This document shows, piece after piece, positions 48,330 to 58,130 of a DNA stretch of 64,000 nt (the first letter of the stretch is position 1; every line of letters starts with the position of its first letter). The position numbers and the translations under genes are program-made. The notes beneath the pieces are model-generated. The model had not been told where the DNA came from. It made no database searches and saw nothing but the letters and a program-made list of their open reading frames with translations. Source of the DNA: Bryoerythrophyllum caledonicum (taxonomy: Eukaryota > Streptophyta > Bryopsida > Pottiales > Pottiaceae); NCBI GenBank assembly GCA_963971425.1, contig OZ020518.1, positions 9,403,989-9,467,988 on the forward strand, in the 5' to 3' direction.

Positions 48330-48560
48330 TTCTTCTTGATTGGTTGGGCTTGTGGTTTTTGGTTACTTGTTTGGTTAGTTGGTAGGTTGTTTGATTGGTT
48401 GGTTTCTGGCTACTTGGTACATAGTGTCTACCCTCGAAAGGGGGAAGTAGTTCCAGCTTTCTAATTCCCTGTCCGGTAGGCATGGTCTTAGTAGTGGAAC
48501 GAACAGACACTTTATTCACACTGGTCCCCTTTTAGGAACCGGCGTTTTTTTTCTTTTTTT
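48330..48560. other. G/T-rich stretch ending in a T run
   Basis: The base bias reverses here: TTGGT-type phrases dominate 48335-48415, then a mixed sequence leads to a T-rich run at 48545-48570. It may be the LINE 3' UTR or an unrelated flank. I see no gene. Confidence 0.45.
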
Positions 48561-48624
48561 TCTTCTTCTCGCAATCTCTGTGACAAATCTTCAAATGTGT
48601 TCTCTTCAAGATAGTTCTAGAGAT

Positions 48625-49085
48625 TAGAGCGCCCAACCTCGGCACTAAGGGCCTCATGGAAATGGAGGGCCGCCCCTGCCCCACGATTCTTGCCCTCGCC
48701 GACCAAGCCCCAACCAACGTTTTTTCTGGCCCAGTTCTCAACATTCCCCCGTTGTGTGCTTGAGTCTCCCTCGCCCCACCTCCCGGTCTCTAGCCCAACC
48801 TCTCTCGTTCTTGTCAACAAATTAGCTTCCAACAAGAAATTTTAGCAGCAAACAACTGAACTTGTGTGATCTTTGACTTGTGTGATCTTCCCTAATTTTC
48901 GAGCTATGTTTTTCCTTGTGGTGATTTCTTGTGGTATTCTACTTGGAAAAGCAGAAACAACCAACTTCTATTTCTGCTAAACATGTGCAAGAGAGAACGT
49001 TGGCTGGAGCCTCGTCAGGCAGGGCGTGGGTTGTAGGGCAAAGGCGGTCCTCGAATTCCATGAGGCGTTTAGTGCCAAGGACTAG
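48625..49085. repeat. Inverted pair of a protein-coding-like fragment
   Basis: 48625-48730 (plus strand) and 48983-49085 (minus strand) both encode the pattern LGTK(G/R)LME(M/F)E(G/D)R(P/L)CPT, then ALADQAPTNV or ALPDEAPANV. The nucleotide arms match at roughly 75%. I do not recognise the protein. The conservation at codon level suggests two captured or duplicated exon fragments facing each other, which could form a hairpin transcript. Confidence 0.6.
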
Positions 49086-49429
49086 CCACACTAAACATGG
49101 TTGCACAATTTGAAAATTCATAACTAATTCAATTTTCATCAAAAAAATATGAAATCACTTGGATTGGAATTGCAATTCTATTGGCTATCACTGAAAAATA
49201 ATAGAATAATTTCTCCTCTCTCCATATATGCACATTCCTTAACTTGTTGGTTATAGGGGGCTTACTTTAGTGCAACTAAGTATGCCATTAGGATTGAAAT
49301 AGTAGACGCTTTTCTTTATTCTTTCTTCCTATGGAGAATCCTATAACTACTTAGCCTACAAGTACACACCTTAATAAGCAAGCCTTGTGCTTCACCAAAA
49401 CCACCCCAAAATTATCACTTCAAGATGAG

Positions 49430-49810
49430 ATAATATTAGACTTATTCAAAGGCCAATTTACTATCTTCAACCATTGGATTGTCAAGGTAACTACAATAAA
49501 AAGACACCCTAACATTTTCGTATACTTTGACCGTACAGATTGAGAGATAAATGCATTTAAGAGTGCAAATTTGTTTCTTTCTTTAGTGCCCTGACTAGTT
49601 CAACATACTTTGACACAAGATAATGGCATGTTTTTCCATTACATGTTGCATGAACTCAATGGATCTATGTTCTACCTTGTGTTAAGTCATTGCAAGCCAA
49701 AAATCACAAGTAATGGAGGTGTTCTCGATAAGAAAAATGAACTTGCAACTACTAGGGGTATAGAAAGTGGTCCTTTACTAAGGAAAACAATCTTGTTCTT
49801 TAAATAGATA
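49430..49810 (+). repeat. Diverged relative of the 948-bp element
   Basis: Phrases such as 'cattttcgtatactttgaccgtacagattgagagat' correspond to the satellite block around 'aactttgaccgcatggatt'. The far part ('ggatctaaaatccaaac') is shared with 58740-58770. Confidence 0.5.
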
Positions 49811-50164
49811 AATAATTGTTGGATCTAAAATCCAAACTGTGAATAAAATGATCATGTCTTATTTTATCAATAGAACAATCTTCAAAAAAGTAAAATCCTT
49901 AATTTCTATATATTTTCAAGTGAAAACAATGAAGGTTACCAAGAACTTTCCTTCACTACTATCTGCTTAAAAAAAGTGCAAATTTCAACTCTACAGTAGC
50001 ACTATTCATCTCTATAATACCCTGCCCAGCTACCAAAAGGAACATGCTTCTTATGTTTGAAGCACCATAACTATTTCCCCACAAGTCCAATTTTTTTTTA
50101 TAAACTTCCCGTAAAGATAACCCATCTTTCTATTAGCAGGACAAACAATCAGGGTTGCTAACAT
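49811..50164. other. AT-rich spacer
   Basis: Nothing recognisable. Confidence 0.5.
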
Positions 50165-50225
50165 GCGAGCAGTGAGCAGTGAGCGGTGAGCAGTGAGCAG
50201 TGAGCAGTGAGCAGTGAGCAGTGAG
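50165..50225 (+). repeat. Microsatellite (GTGAGCA)n
   Basis: About eight copies of the 7-bp unit with one variant (GTGAGCG). It lies 470 bp outside the first copy of the CTTCGG hairpin motif. Confidence 0.9.
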
Positions 50226-50636
50226 GTAATATTTTTGAAATTTTAGGCCAATTACCTAGAAATTTGTTTGAAGTTTAGTTAAAAATTTAGTCGAGAATCC
50301 TACATCCATTGAAGAAATAAGTCATTAAAAGTAGAGTAATGGTGGTATTTAGGCCATTATTCTACGTCTTTGGAGAACAAAGATGAATGTAGATGGATGA
50401 TAGATTGCATGGATGAATGGAGATGAATGACTCTGTCCATAAATGGTGATGTTTTTAAGGATGTTAAGACTCAGATTTTTTAATGACTTGGAAATGAAAG
50501 ACGTTAGTTGGGGTACTGGGACAATCAGAAAACCGCAATGAGTGAAGTAAGTTTATAGAATTTTAGAGATATATACGAGACAAGGCAGAGAACTCAGACA
50601 AACAACAAATTAACTAGAAAAAAAGGTGAGAGCAAC

Positions 50637-50650
50637 CTTCGGTGCCGAAG
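50637..50650. promoter_or_regulatory. Hairpin motif CTTCGGTGCCGAAG beyond the 3' end of the methylase-like gene
   Basis: A six-base stem (CTTCGG/CCGAAG) around two bases. It lies 287 bp after the stop codon of the minus-strand gene and is the outermost left member of a family otherwise found at 55407-57551 and 63701-63720. The role is unknown: protein binding site, hairpin or terminal-region repeat of a mobile element. Confidence 0.6.
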
Positions 50651-50936
50651 AAGCTTGTTGGTTGTCGTTTAAAAATAACTAGTGACAAAAATCAAGATTA
50701 GAGATGCGTGGGATCAAGGGGAACAAATACTCAAAATTCAGGAAATAGAGTTCTTGGACTTGCAATGCAACGGCTTTAAGATGTATTAGAACACAAAAAT
50801 AGTGGCCCTTTTAGTCGCACTATTAAGTTCAAAATTAAAAGAAAAAACAATGGTAACCGTCGCATGGTCAGGAAACAAAATTGCACAAAATAAAACATAC
50901 TGAAGTAGCCGTAAGCCTACCAACAACCCTGGTGAT

Positions 50937-53900
50937 TTAGGAACTTCCAGCACTGGCTGATCCAGCACTAGATCCATCCTCTAAAGCTTCCACAGCCTCC
51001 AAATCAAGATATTTGTGCACTCTACTATCATATACTCGTGAAATTGGCGCACGATGTGGCGTTTGAATCTCCGCGAGCTGAATCGCAATAGCCTCAATAT
51101 AACAAGGCAAAGACATCGGGCTAGGCGGACTCTTCATTTGATCTACCAAACTGATTAAGAAAACATTGTTACATTAGTGAAGAGAAGTGAGAAATTATAC
51201 TACAACAATGACAATTTGTAGGATAGGAAATTCACCAGAACAATGAGAATGCAAGGATTTGACTTACTTACTCAATCGGTTTTTAGGGACCCTTTTAGAA
51301 GGCCTAACCACAAGGGAGTTGCCAGAAGAATCCGGTTCTTTCCGTTTCTTCTGCATTAAGTCCTCTGACATCTCCAATGATTCGAGAGGGGCAAGCACAG
51401 CTTCAAAGATGTCTGCTTCGGCCTCCAAGACAACCACGTGGCGCCCAATTTTCTTGCAAGCATGCACGCTCGCACCTAGGATCATTGAGGCACCATTAGA
51501 CTTGTAAATAATGAGTGATGATAGAACAAGATTAAAGAGAATAGAAAGTAGAAGAAGTTACCGGTAGATGCGTTGCAGTCTAGGACAACATGCCCTGGTT
51601 GCGAGAAGCTTTCTATCAACAATTGGAGTAGAATAGGGCTCTTTTCTCTAGCCCCTCGCCAAGGTACGTCTCCATTCTTCAATGACATTTTGGCGGTCAA
51701 AAAGTTATGGAGAACTCCCTCACCAACGATGTCAGTCTCCACTTTGCTAACATCCAAGTTTTTCTCAATTGAAAACCTTGAATGAACCTTCTTATCTTTA
51801 TAGGATGTCTTGATGAAAAGAATGATCCAGAATCGCTTTGTCTGCGTATTGCAAAAATAAAAAAATAAGAAGGATAAAGGAAATGAAATTAAATTGAACC
51901 GCAAGATGGACTAAGTGTGGTGTCAAACTTACAGTGCACTTCTCACTCTTATAAGACGTGAGATGCATCTCGTTAACGCCCCACCAATCATGGAGGGGCG
52001 CAAATCCGTAGGCCTCCGCAAAAGAGTCTGTTGCTTCACGAACGGTTGGATTATCAGGATGGAAGAGTACAATAGCTCCGTCATCCTGGAGAGTGTCCCT
52101 AGCGAATTCAAAAATTGGCTCCGACCAGTCCTCTGTCAAATCATTCCAACTTGGAATGACTGAATGGCTAAGGGACAAACCAGGAATGGGCAAACCATCT
52201 GGCATGTCCGCTATAATGAGATCGAGGCAAGCCTCACGCTTGGGAATTCCACCAAGGCGCCGCTCCATCCCTCGACCAGCCTAGCACAGAGGGCATATAT
52301 AATCAACAACAGTATCATGGAAAACTATGCACATGTATATGATCTTAAAAATTAATTAAGTACAATTAGTACGAGAGGTTTGAATTTAATACCTTTTGAG
52401 CAAAAGACAAGATTTTCAACCACTCTGGAGGAAGTTGATGATTCGAAACCATGAAGTCAATGAGCGTTGGAATGGAAGTACACAATGGTAAAACGGTTGC
52501 CTCAACCCCGTGTGTAACAGTGCGTGTGAAGCTCTTGGCATAGAGCTGCGAAGCAGCAAATTCTTCAGTCGTGACAGAAAGCAATTCAGGAGGGTACAAG
52601 GGAGTGTCGGTCACCGTATGAACTTGAGATGGAACTGTAGTTGTAGCTGAAGGAACATGAGGCTGGTCTACTTCAACTGTGGATGATTCCAATTCCTTCC
52701 CCTTAGAGACACTAGCTTTCGCTTTCTTACCAACTATTGGATCCTTCTTCTTCTTCCCCTCCATCGTCTCCAAAGCCTTTTTGCCACCCTTCTTTGTCAC
52801 AATTATAGCTGGCTCAGTTAAATCAGTTAAGTCTTCTGCAAGATCATCGAGATCCTGAACTAGTTCAGTAGGTGGTGCTTGTTTAGCCTTCTCTTCCTCC
52901 TCGTCCGCTGGAGCAAACTTGCGAGGGCACTCAAGGTACCATGGACAGGACTGGTGCTCGGATGAATTGAACGCTCGCAGTTGGGCAGCGGTAAGCATAC
53001 ACATTGAACCCTTTTCTGTCCAGGCGCCGAAAAACTTGGGCATTGATTTTCGATCAATGACACCTTTGCCGTGCAGTTCTCTTTTAAAATATCTACACAA
53101 TAAGAAGGGATCATTAGACATTTCATATACATGCTTTGGATCTAAATTTCTATGTAACTCCGGACTCTCCCTTTTGGCACCAAAGAAATCAAATTGTTCT
53201 CTCGCAGAAATAAATCCAAAAATCATAAAACTACAAATTCTTAAGTATTGAAGCTAACTTATCAAAGTCAATTTCATTAAGACATTATACACCTGAGGTG
53301 AACTTACCGGTAAACGAGTCGTTGCATGGCCTTTTCATTTCCCTCATTTTTGAGGAAGATAGCTGTCCGATCGAATCCTCCTTGCTTTCTGAATATAGAG
53401 TAGAAGGCTTGGTCCCATACAATGATACGGTACTTCTCAATGTAATCAGCAATCTCGTCAACGTTGGAGTTCGTTTCCCAGTCCACATTCAACTTCTCCA
53501 ATGCTAGAGTCTCTTTAACGACTCTTACTGTCGCGGCCTCCAACTGATAGATTAAAAAAAACCACATTAGTGATCATACTTACAGAGAAGTAGATATAAT
53601 GATTGAAGCAATGACATGACTTACCTCAGCCCAAAACGAAGCTTTATGCAACCAAACATCGAGTTTCTCATCTGTCACTCCAGTAGGTGGGAATCTTAGA
53701 GCAACTCGATTCATTTCGCCAGCGTTCCACCATTGCAACCAACGAACCTTGAATTGCGATGGCACAGTAGTTCCCGAAACCTTCTGTAGTTTTTCTAAAG
53801 ACATCTCCGGCTTCTCGAAATTGGACCAATGGTAGTTAATCTGCAAGCATGAGTAGATTTCTCAATAGAATGAAATCAAATTGAATCAGAACATAAATTA

Positions 53901-55272
53901 GAGAGTGGAGGAGAACTGACCGCATCCAAGAATTCGGGGCCATGCTTTGGATTAGCCACTGTTGCCATTTTGTCGAATTCTGTCCTGAAACTTTTTAACT
54001 TTGCGACGGATGCTTCATTCATTGCGTTGTGAATACCTTGAGAAGTCCTGCTCTGTGGAGAAGTTCGCTCCAAATAGAGTCGACCTGCTTCATCTGCAGC
54101 TGCGGCAATCTCATGCTGCAAATTCCATACAATTTAGCTCATCGAGCATACCTAAATGGTTAACCCAAATTCTGAGTCCAAAAAATTTAGGAAACTATAC
54201 CCGATTTAAAAACTTGATGAACACTTCTGATGTCAGAGGATACCAAGCCGTAGTCTTGGGCCGATTCTCACAGGACTTATATTCTTCGTGGGTGAGAAGG
54301 TCCTTAAAATCGGTTAGCTTCAATTGTCCATATGTGTTGATGCGGTGCAAACGATGGACTAGATTAGTCTTCACATGAGCGTTCTCAGTAGAGCTGGAAG
54401 TGAGAACATCATATTCGTTAATATCTAGCCATAAAAATCCAACGAAAAACCATTGGTAATTGACCTTGAACATGTGTCTTGAAAACTCACCGATTGATGT
54501 CATTCATTGCATTAAGTAAAATCCCAATACTCCCCTTGGAATTCAATATGATACAGTCTACCGAGTAATGCCACTTCCGATCCGCAAAATGCATGCGTGA
54601 AATATATCCTGACCAGGCCTGATGCCTGTGATTGCCGTCCCAGATAAAGAACATCTTACAAGAGAACTGGGACCAACTGGCATGCTTTAACAGTTCCGAT
54701 TCAAAATCGTCGTTCTCATACACCCATTGGAGGTCCCAAGTTTTGATAATCTCGTCATCAACCTGGCGACTGTTCCCATTGTCGTCGGTAATGGAAACAT
54801 AAAATACACGGTCACCCTCACGGTATCCATGTACAAACTCAGACTCCAACCTTCTGACATCGGAGAGCAGAAGTGGTCGAACTAATGGTAGAGGTATCAT
54901 CCTGCACAATGGAATCTTCAACCTGGACTGAGAAAATGGATTGAACCTTAACTCTTGAATGATTGAATTCGAATCAAGTTTTTCCTTTAGTTTGAATGCG
55001 TCCTCAGCCTCATCTACGGTTAGATGACTCATACTGTTGTTTCCACCCAAACCATCAATGCTCTTTGATTGGCCTCCAGCTATCGCCTCGCCCGCTACAG
55101 CCGCTGCACCTTCATGATTAGGTGAGTCGCCGATAACAACCGAGCCTCCAATTACATCCTCGACTCTACGCGAAACCTCATCCCCTAACGAAGCAATTCT
55201 TTCACCGTCAGCCTGATCTCTCCCATGTGTAGCCTGAACAGTGACTTCCCGTATTTTCTCGTTAACGTCCAT
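50937..55272 (-). CDS. ParB-like plus N4/N6 DNA methylase-like protein, ten exons
   Basis: Predicted DNA-binding, methylase-fold protein of 1169 residues, presumably nuclear. Minus-strand exons: 55272-54491, 54393-54201, 54115-53921, 53840-53625, 53543-53308, 53230-52393, 52280-51933, 51841-51562, 51475-51268, 51150-50937. Every intron is GT-AG, 76-117 nt, and phases agree throughout, which strongly supports one gene. Residues 115-265 resemble ParB (DGNHRHQAW at 212-220). The middle is helical and Trp-rich. A charged, Lys-rich linker (about 650-730) may carry a nuclear signal. The C-terminus has motif IV (DLIIADMPDG, about 840-849) before motif I (EKSP...PGHVVLDCNASTG, near 1024-1030, then ACKKIGRHVVVLE), the permuted order of prokaryotic N4/N6 methylases. 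The usual (D/S/N)PP(Y/W) is DMPD and FxGxG is NASTG, so catalysis is doubtful. An acceptor-like CAG just before the ATG hints at a 5' UTR intron. Confidence 0.85.
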
Positions 55273-56457
55273 CTGCAAATTGTAATTCCATGTTAGAACA
55301 AAAGACAATGGACCAAGAAATCAACGCTTACAGATCAAACCATTTCAACAAGCATCACTTTTCAGAGTCGAGATCGGAATGGGAAAATAAAATAATTGTG
55401 AAACTGCCTTTGGCACCGAAGGATAAAAATCAGGCTGGAAGTAGATCTCGAGATAAAGAAACTTTGCCAGCCTCAACCTTCAAAATCGAAGAAGCTGCAA
55501 ACGAGCGATTATCAAAAGTCTGGAAGAGAGGGTCTTTCGGCACCGAAGGCCACGGATCGGGACACAATATATTAAATTTCCATGACGGACTTGTCAAGTT
55601 CTAAAAGCACCCACGTCATCATCTGATGCAGAAAGTCGTGAACTCATCACTAATTTCGTCCTTCGGCACCGAAAGCCCTGTGGTCACCTAAGTTCTCAAC
55701 GACATGATGATGTGTAATAGAGTTCTCAAATAGACGTCAGGAGCTAGCATCCGAGACTCACAGGTTTCTATGATTATACGTTGAACCATACTGGATGTCA
55801 ATATTACTTCGACCTTAAACGTAATTTCTAGAAAAATTCGGCCTGCTAGATCATCTCCTTCGCCACCGAAGGCCCTCGGTGTCAAGAATAATTGAAGTGA
55901 AGTGAAGGTCGCGATCAATACTTGGAACCTCACATTCCAACCTCAGTGTAACCTCCAGGCCCACACCACGGCTGCGACACAGGCATACACATCTGCACGA
56001 GCATACATATGAATAATATGGCACACTGAAAATTATGAGCTCATGCTCGACACTGAATAATATGGCACACTGTCGATGGTGCGGCCGCCTCTGTTGTGTC
56101 GTGTCGTGTCGCGGCCGCATGAGCTCCAGTCGATCATGCGGCACTAAGGTGCTCCCTTGAACATCAGCACTTTCTATACTTCGGCACCGAAACCCTGATA
56201 ATACTTTCCATACTTCGGCACCAAAAAACATACACTTCGGCACCGAAACCCTAGTGGGACTGCAAGTCAACACAATGTGCGCACCGATGCCGGACAAGGT
56301 GGGCCTGACCCGGCGGAACTTGGCACCAGTAGCATACACTTCTCCCCACCCCCTCGCGTTACAGGTTGACAACACTCCCTCCTGCAAAGTCACGAGCTCG
56401 ACACAGGCCATCGACACGAGCTCATGACAGGCCATCGACACGTGAAAGGTGAGGCTC
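55273..56457. promoter_or_regulatory. Upstream region of the methylase-like gene with repeated hairpin motifs
   Basis: Copies of the CTTCGGCACCGAAG motif with small changes lie at 55407-55422, 55534-55549, 55660-55675, 55857-55872, 56179-56192, 56213-56226 (half) and 56235-56248. The spacing is irregular, 20-300 bp. The 56080-56125 part contains duplicated GTCGTGTCG and GCGGCCGC. No convincing coding exon was found. It is a candidate control region shared by the two divergent genes. Confidence 0.55.
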
Positions 56458-57000
56458 ATCACTCGTTACCACCATGGTAGGCCTCTATCCTACCATCGAA
56501 AGTTGATAGGGCGGAAATTTGAATGAAACCACGACGCTGGCAAGAGGCCGTGCGATTCAACAAGTTATCATGATTCACCGCAATACCGGCATCGGCATTT
56601 CATCTAATAAATACGTCCCTTCCTGGCCAGCCGAGTCGGGAGTTTGTGCACATATTAGTTCTAGAATTACTACGATTATCCGAGTAGCCAAGGTACCATC
56701 GAAGAAAACTGATTTAATAAGCCATTCGCAGTTTCAAGGTACCATCGAAGAAAACTGATTTAATAAGCCAATCGCAGTTTCAAGGTACCATCGACGAAAA
56801 CTGATTTAATAAGCCATTCGCAGTTTCAAGGTACCATCGACGAAAACTGATTTAATAAGCCAATCGCAGTTTCAAGGTACCATCGACGAAAACTGATTTA
56901 ATAAGCCATTCGCTGTTTCACAGAACAAAAGAGTTTATACTTACACATGCATGGCTTAATCTTTGAGACGTCCATATGACTACTGGCAGGATCAACCAGG
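56458..57000 (-). pseudogene. Rearranged 5' fragment of nuclear 18S rRNA gene
   Basis: The minus strand starts at the mature 5' end (CCTGGTTGATCCTGCCAGTAG, 57000-56980) and follows 18S rRNA through TTAAGCCATGCATG, the ACTCGGATAA...GTAGTAATTCTAGA block and CTATCAACTTTCGATGGTAG to GGTGGTAACGAGTGA, about the first 350 nt of the gene. It differs from typical plant 18S at many conserved sites and contains an internal five-fold repeat, so it is a decaying fragment, not a working rDNA unit. The 300 bp beyond 57000 may be external transcribed spacer. It was probably captured by the surrounding mobile unit. Confidence 0.92.
56690..56919 (-). repeat. 46-bp segment of 18S rDNA repeated five times
   Basis: Copies start at 56690, 56736, 56782, 56828 and 56874, with no spacer. 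Each covers the 18S stretch AAACTGCGAATGGCTTATTAAATCAG...GATGGTACC (interrupted). Copies alternate CATTCGC/CAATCGC, and the first two carry GAAG where the others carry GACG, which implies stepwise doubling. Confidence 0.95.
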
Positions 57001-57535
57001 TCGCTATTCCTTTCAAAAGTACAGCCCCCCAATATTCCTTCACTCATTTCATGCCGTAGCAACAGAAAGTCCCAATTCTATCGATCATTGCTTTAGGTGC
57101 TGACCAGTGTCATATGGTCCCCCACCACCACTGTGATCGTAACCCAGGCCAACCCGTACAACACACCCAACCCCAAGACGCTTGTCCCAACACGTGGTGC
57201 CCTCAATCATGTTCCCACAACACTCAGCCTTCTCCACCGTCACCCCCCAAGAAAACAGCTTATTATATAATATTGACGTCGCTTCTTCATCCAACGAAGT
57301 CAAACCCTTGACACGAAATAGACACCGAAGGCAGGCTGGATCACCTCCTTCGGCACCGAAGGCCGTCAGTTTATAGAAAAGTTCAGAGTCGGTTGCTTCC
57401 TACATCTACACCGACTTACGATGCAGGCGCCACCAAACTCACGAGGCTGCCGCAGTAGAAGCAACATTCTGCTACTAGGTTATCATAGGTCTCGAAGGTG
57501 ATGAGTCTCGGATGCTAAGCAGTGGAAAGCATGCT
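57001..57535. other. Possible rDNA spacer, and a 16S-like 3' end
   Basis: 57001-57300 lies directly upstream of the 18S 5' end on the minus strand and may be external transcribed spacer. At 57333-57350 the plus strand has GGCTGGATCACCTCCTT, identical to the 3' terminus of bacterial and plastid 16S rRNA, preceded by GAAGGCA. It runs straight into hairpin motif 57347-57362. The match is short, so a chance resemblance cannot be excluded. Nothing else was identified. Confidence 0.4.
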
Positions 57536-57551
57536 CCTTCGGCAGCGAAGG
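57347..57551. promoter_or_regulatory. Two further hairpin motifs (57347-57362, 57536-57551)
   Basis: CCTTCGGCACCGAAGG has a seven-base stem with a two-base loop, the clearest copy in the window. CCTTCGGCAGCGAAGG at 57536 has one change. A half copy (CACCGAAGG) lies at 57323-57331. These are the last of the central cluster between the two divergent genes. Confidence 0.7.
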
Positions 57552-57585
57552 AGTCTCATTGACCCTTGCGATATTCACGTCTTCA

Positions 57586-57645
57586 GATCCAGATCGAGAT
57601 CGAGATCGACATCAAGATCGAGATCGAGATCGACGTCGAAGTTCC
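57586..57645 (+). repeat. Microsatellite (GATCGA)n
   Basis: Imperfect hexamer repeats, AGATCGAGATCGAGATCGAC type. This produces artefactual Arg-Ser and Asp-Arg ORFs at 57522-57825. Confidence 0.9.
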
Positions 57646-58130
57646 AGATCCGACAGAACTTCAAAGTTACTTCACATCTTCAGAGTCGAGATCATACTAT
57701 GGAGCTTCATAGAATCAAGATCTAGCGTTAAAGTCTCAGTACCCCAACAAAGAATAGTTCAAAATCCAGATCCGACACCGAAATCTAGAATCCAGATTCA
57801 AACTGACGATTCATTTCAGCAATGATCGACAAACTTTGCGAATGTGCTTGAAGCATAAGAGTGGCGGACTGAGATGATCGACTGCCGAACACACCTGACG
57901 AAGTGGCGAAATGCTTGCAATCCTTGCGAACTCAAACCCTCTCAAACCCTTCGCGCACGCACTGCAACACTGAGAACATCAGGCCGCTCCCAAAAATCTC
58001 CCTGAAAACAACTTCGCCCCCTCTCCGACAACACTCAAAGGAGAAATCAAACAGACGTGAACCTCCCCAATGACCTACCAACTTCTCATCCATTATACGC
58101 ACATCCATTCAAAGGCACAACTTCATTCAC
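57646..58130. other. Spacer without recognisable gene
   Basis: Mixed composition, no splice-supported exon, no motif. Confidence 0.45.

Larger units (their letters stand above)
36365..48330 (+). mobile_element. Decayed non-LTR retrotransposon, Dualen/RandI-like, about 12 kb
   Basis: The order is a long A/C-rich leader, ORF1, spacer, then a large ORF2 with 2A motif, APE endonuclease, reverse transcriptase, RNase H, zinc knuckle and restriction-like endonuclease. Having both endonuclease types in one element is the hallmark of the Dualen family described from Chlamydomonas. The plus strand is strongly G-poor and A/C-rich over the element, then becomes G/T-rich after about 48330. Outer limits are approximate because I found no target-site duplication. 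ORF2 has several frameshifts and stops, so this copy is dead. Confidence 0.85.

Noticed and set aside
51482-51536. Splice acceptor at ACAAG just after the methylase motif I donor
   Set aside because: Using it gives an immediate stop. The acceptor CCTAG at 51476-51480 restores the frame and joins STG to ASVHACKKIGR, the expected methylase continuation.
55290-55604. Plus-strand 104-codon ORF beside the methylase-like gene
   Set aside because: It overlaps two hairpin motifs and control-region DNA and has no motif. It is probably chance.
56519-56758. Plus-strand 79-codon ORF
   Set aside because: It lies antisense across the 18S rDNA fragment and its tandem repeat.
57522-57825. Arg/Ser- and Asp/Arg-rich ORFs
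   Set aside because: They are translations of the GATCGA microsatellite.
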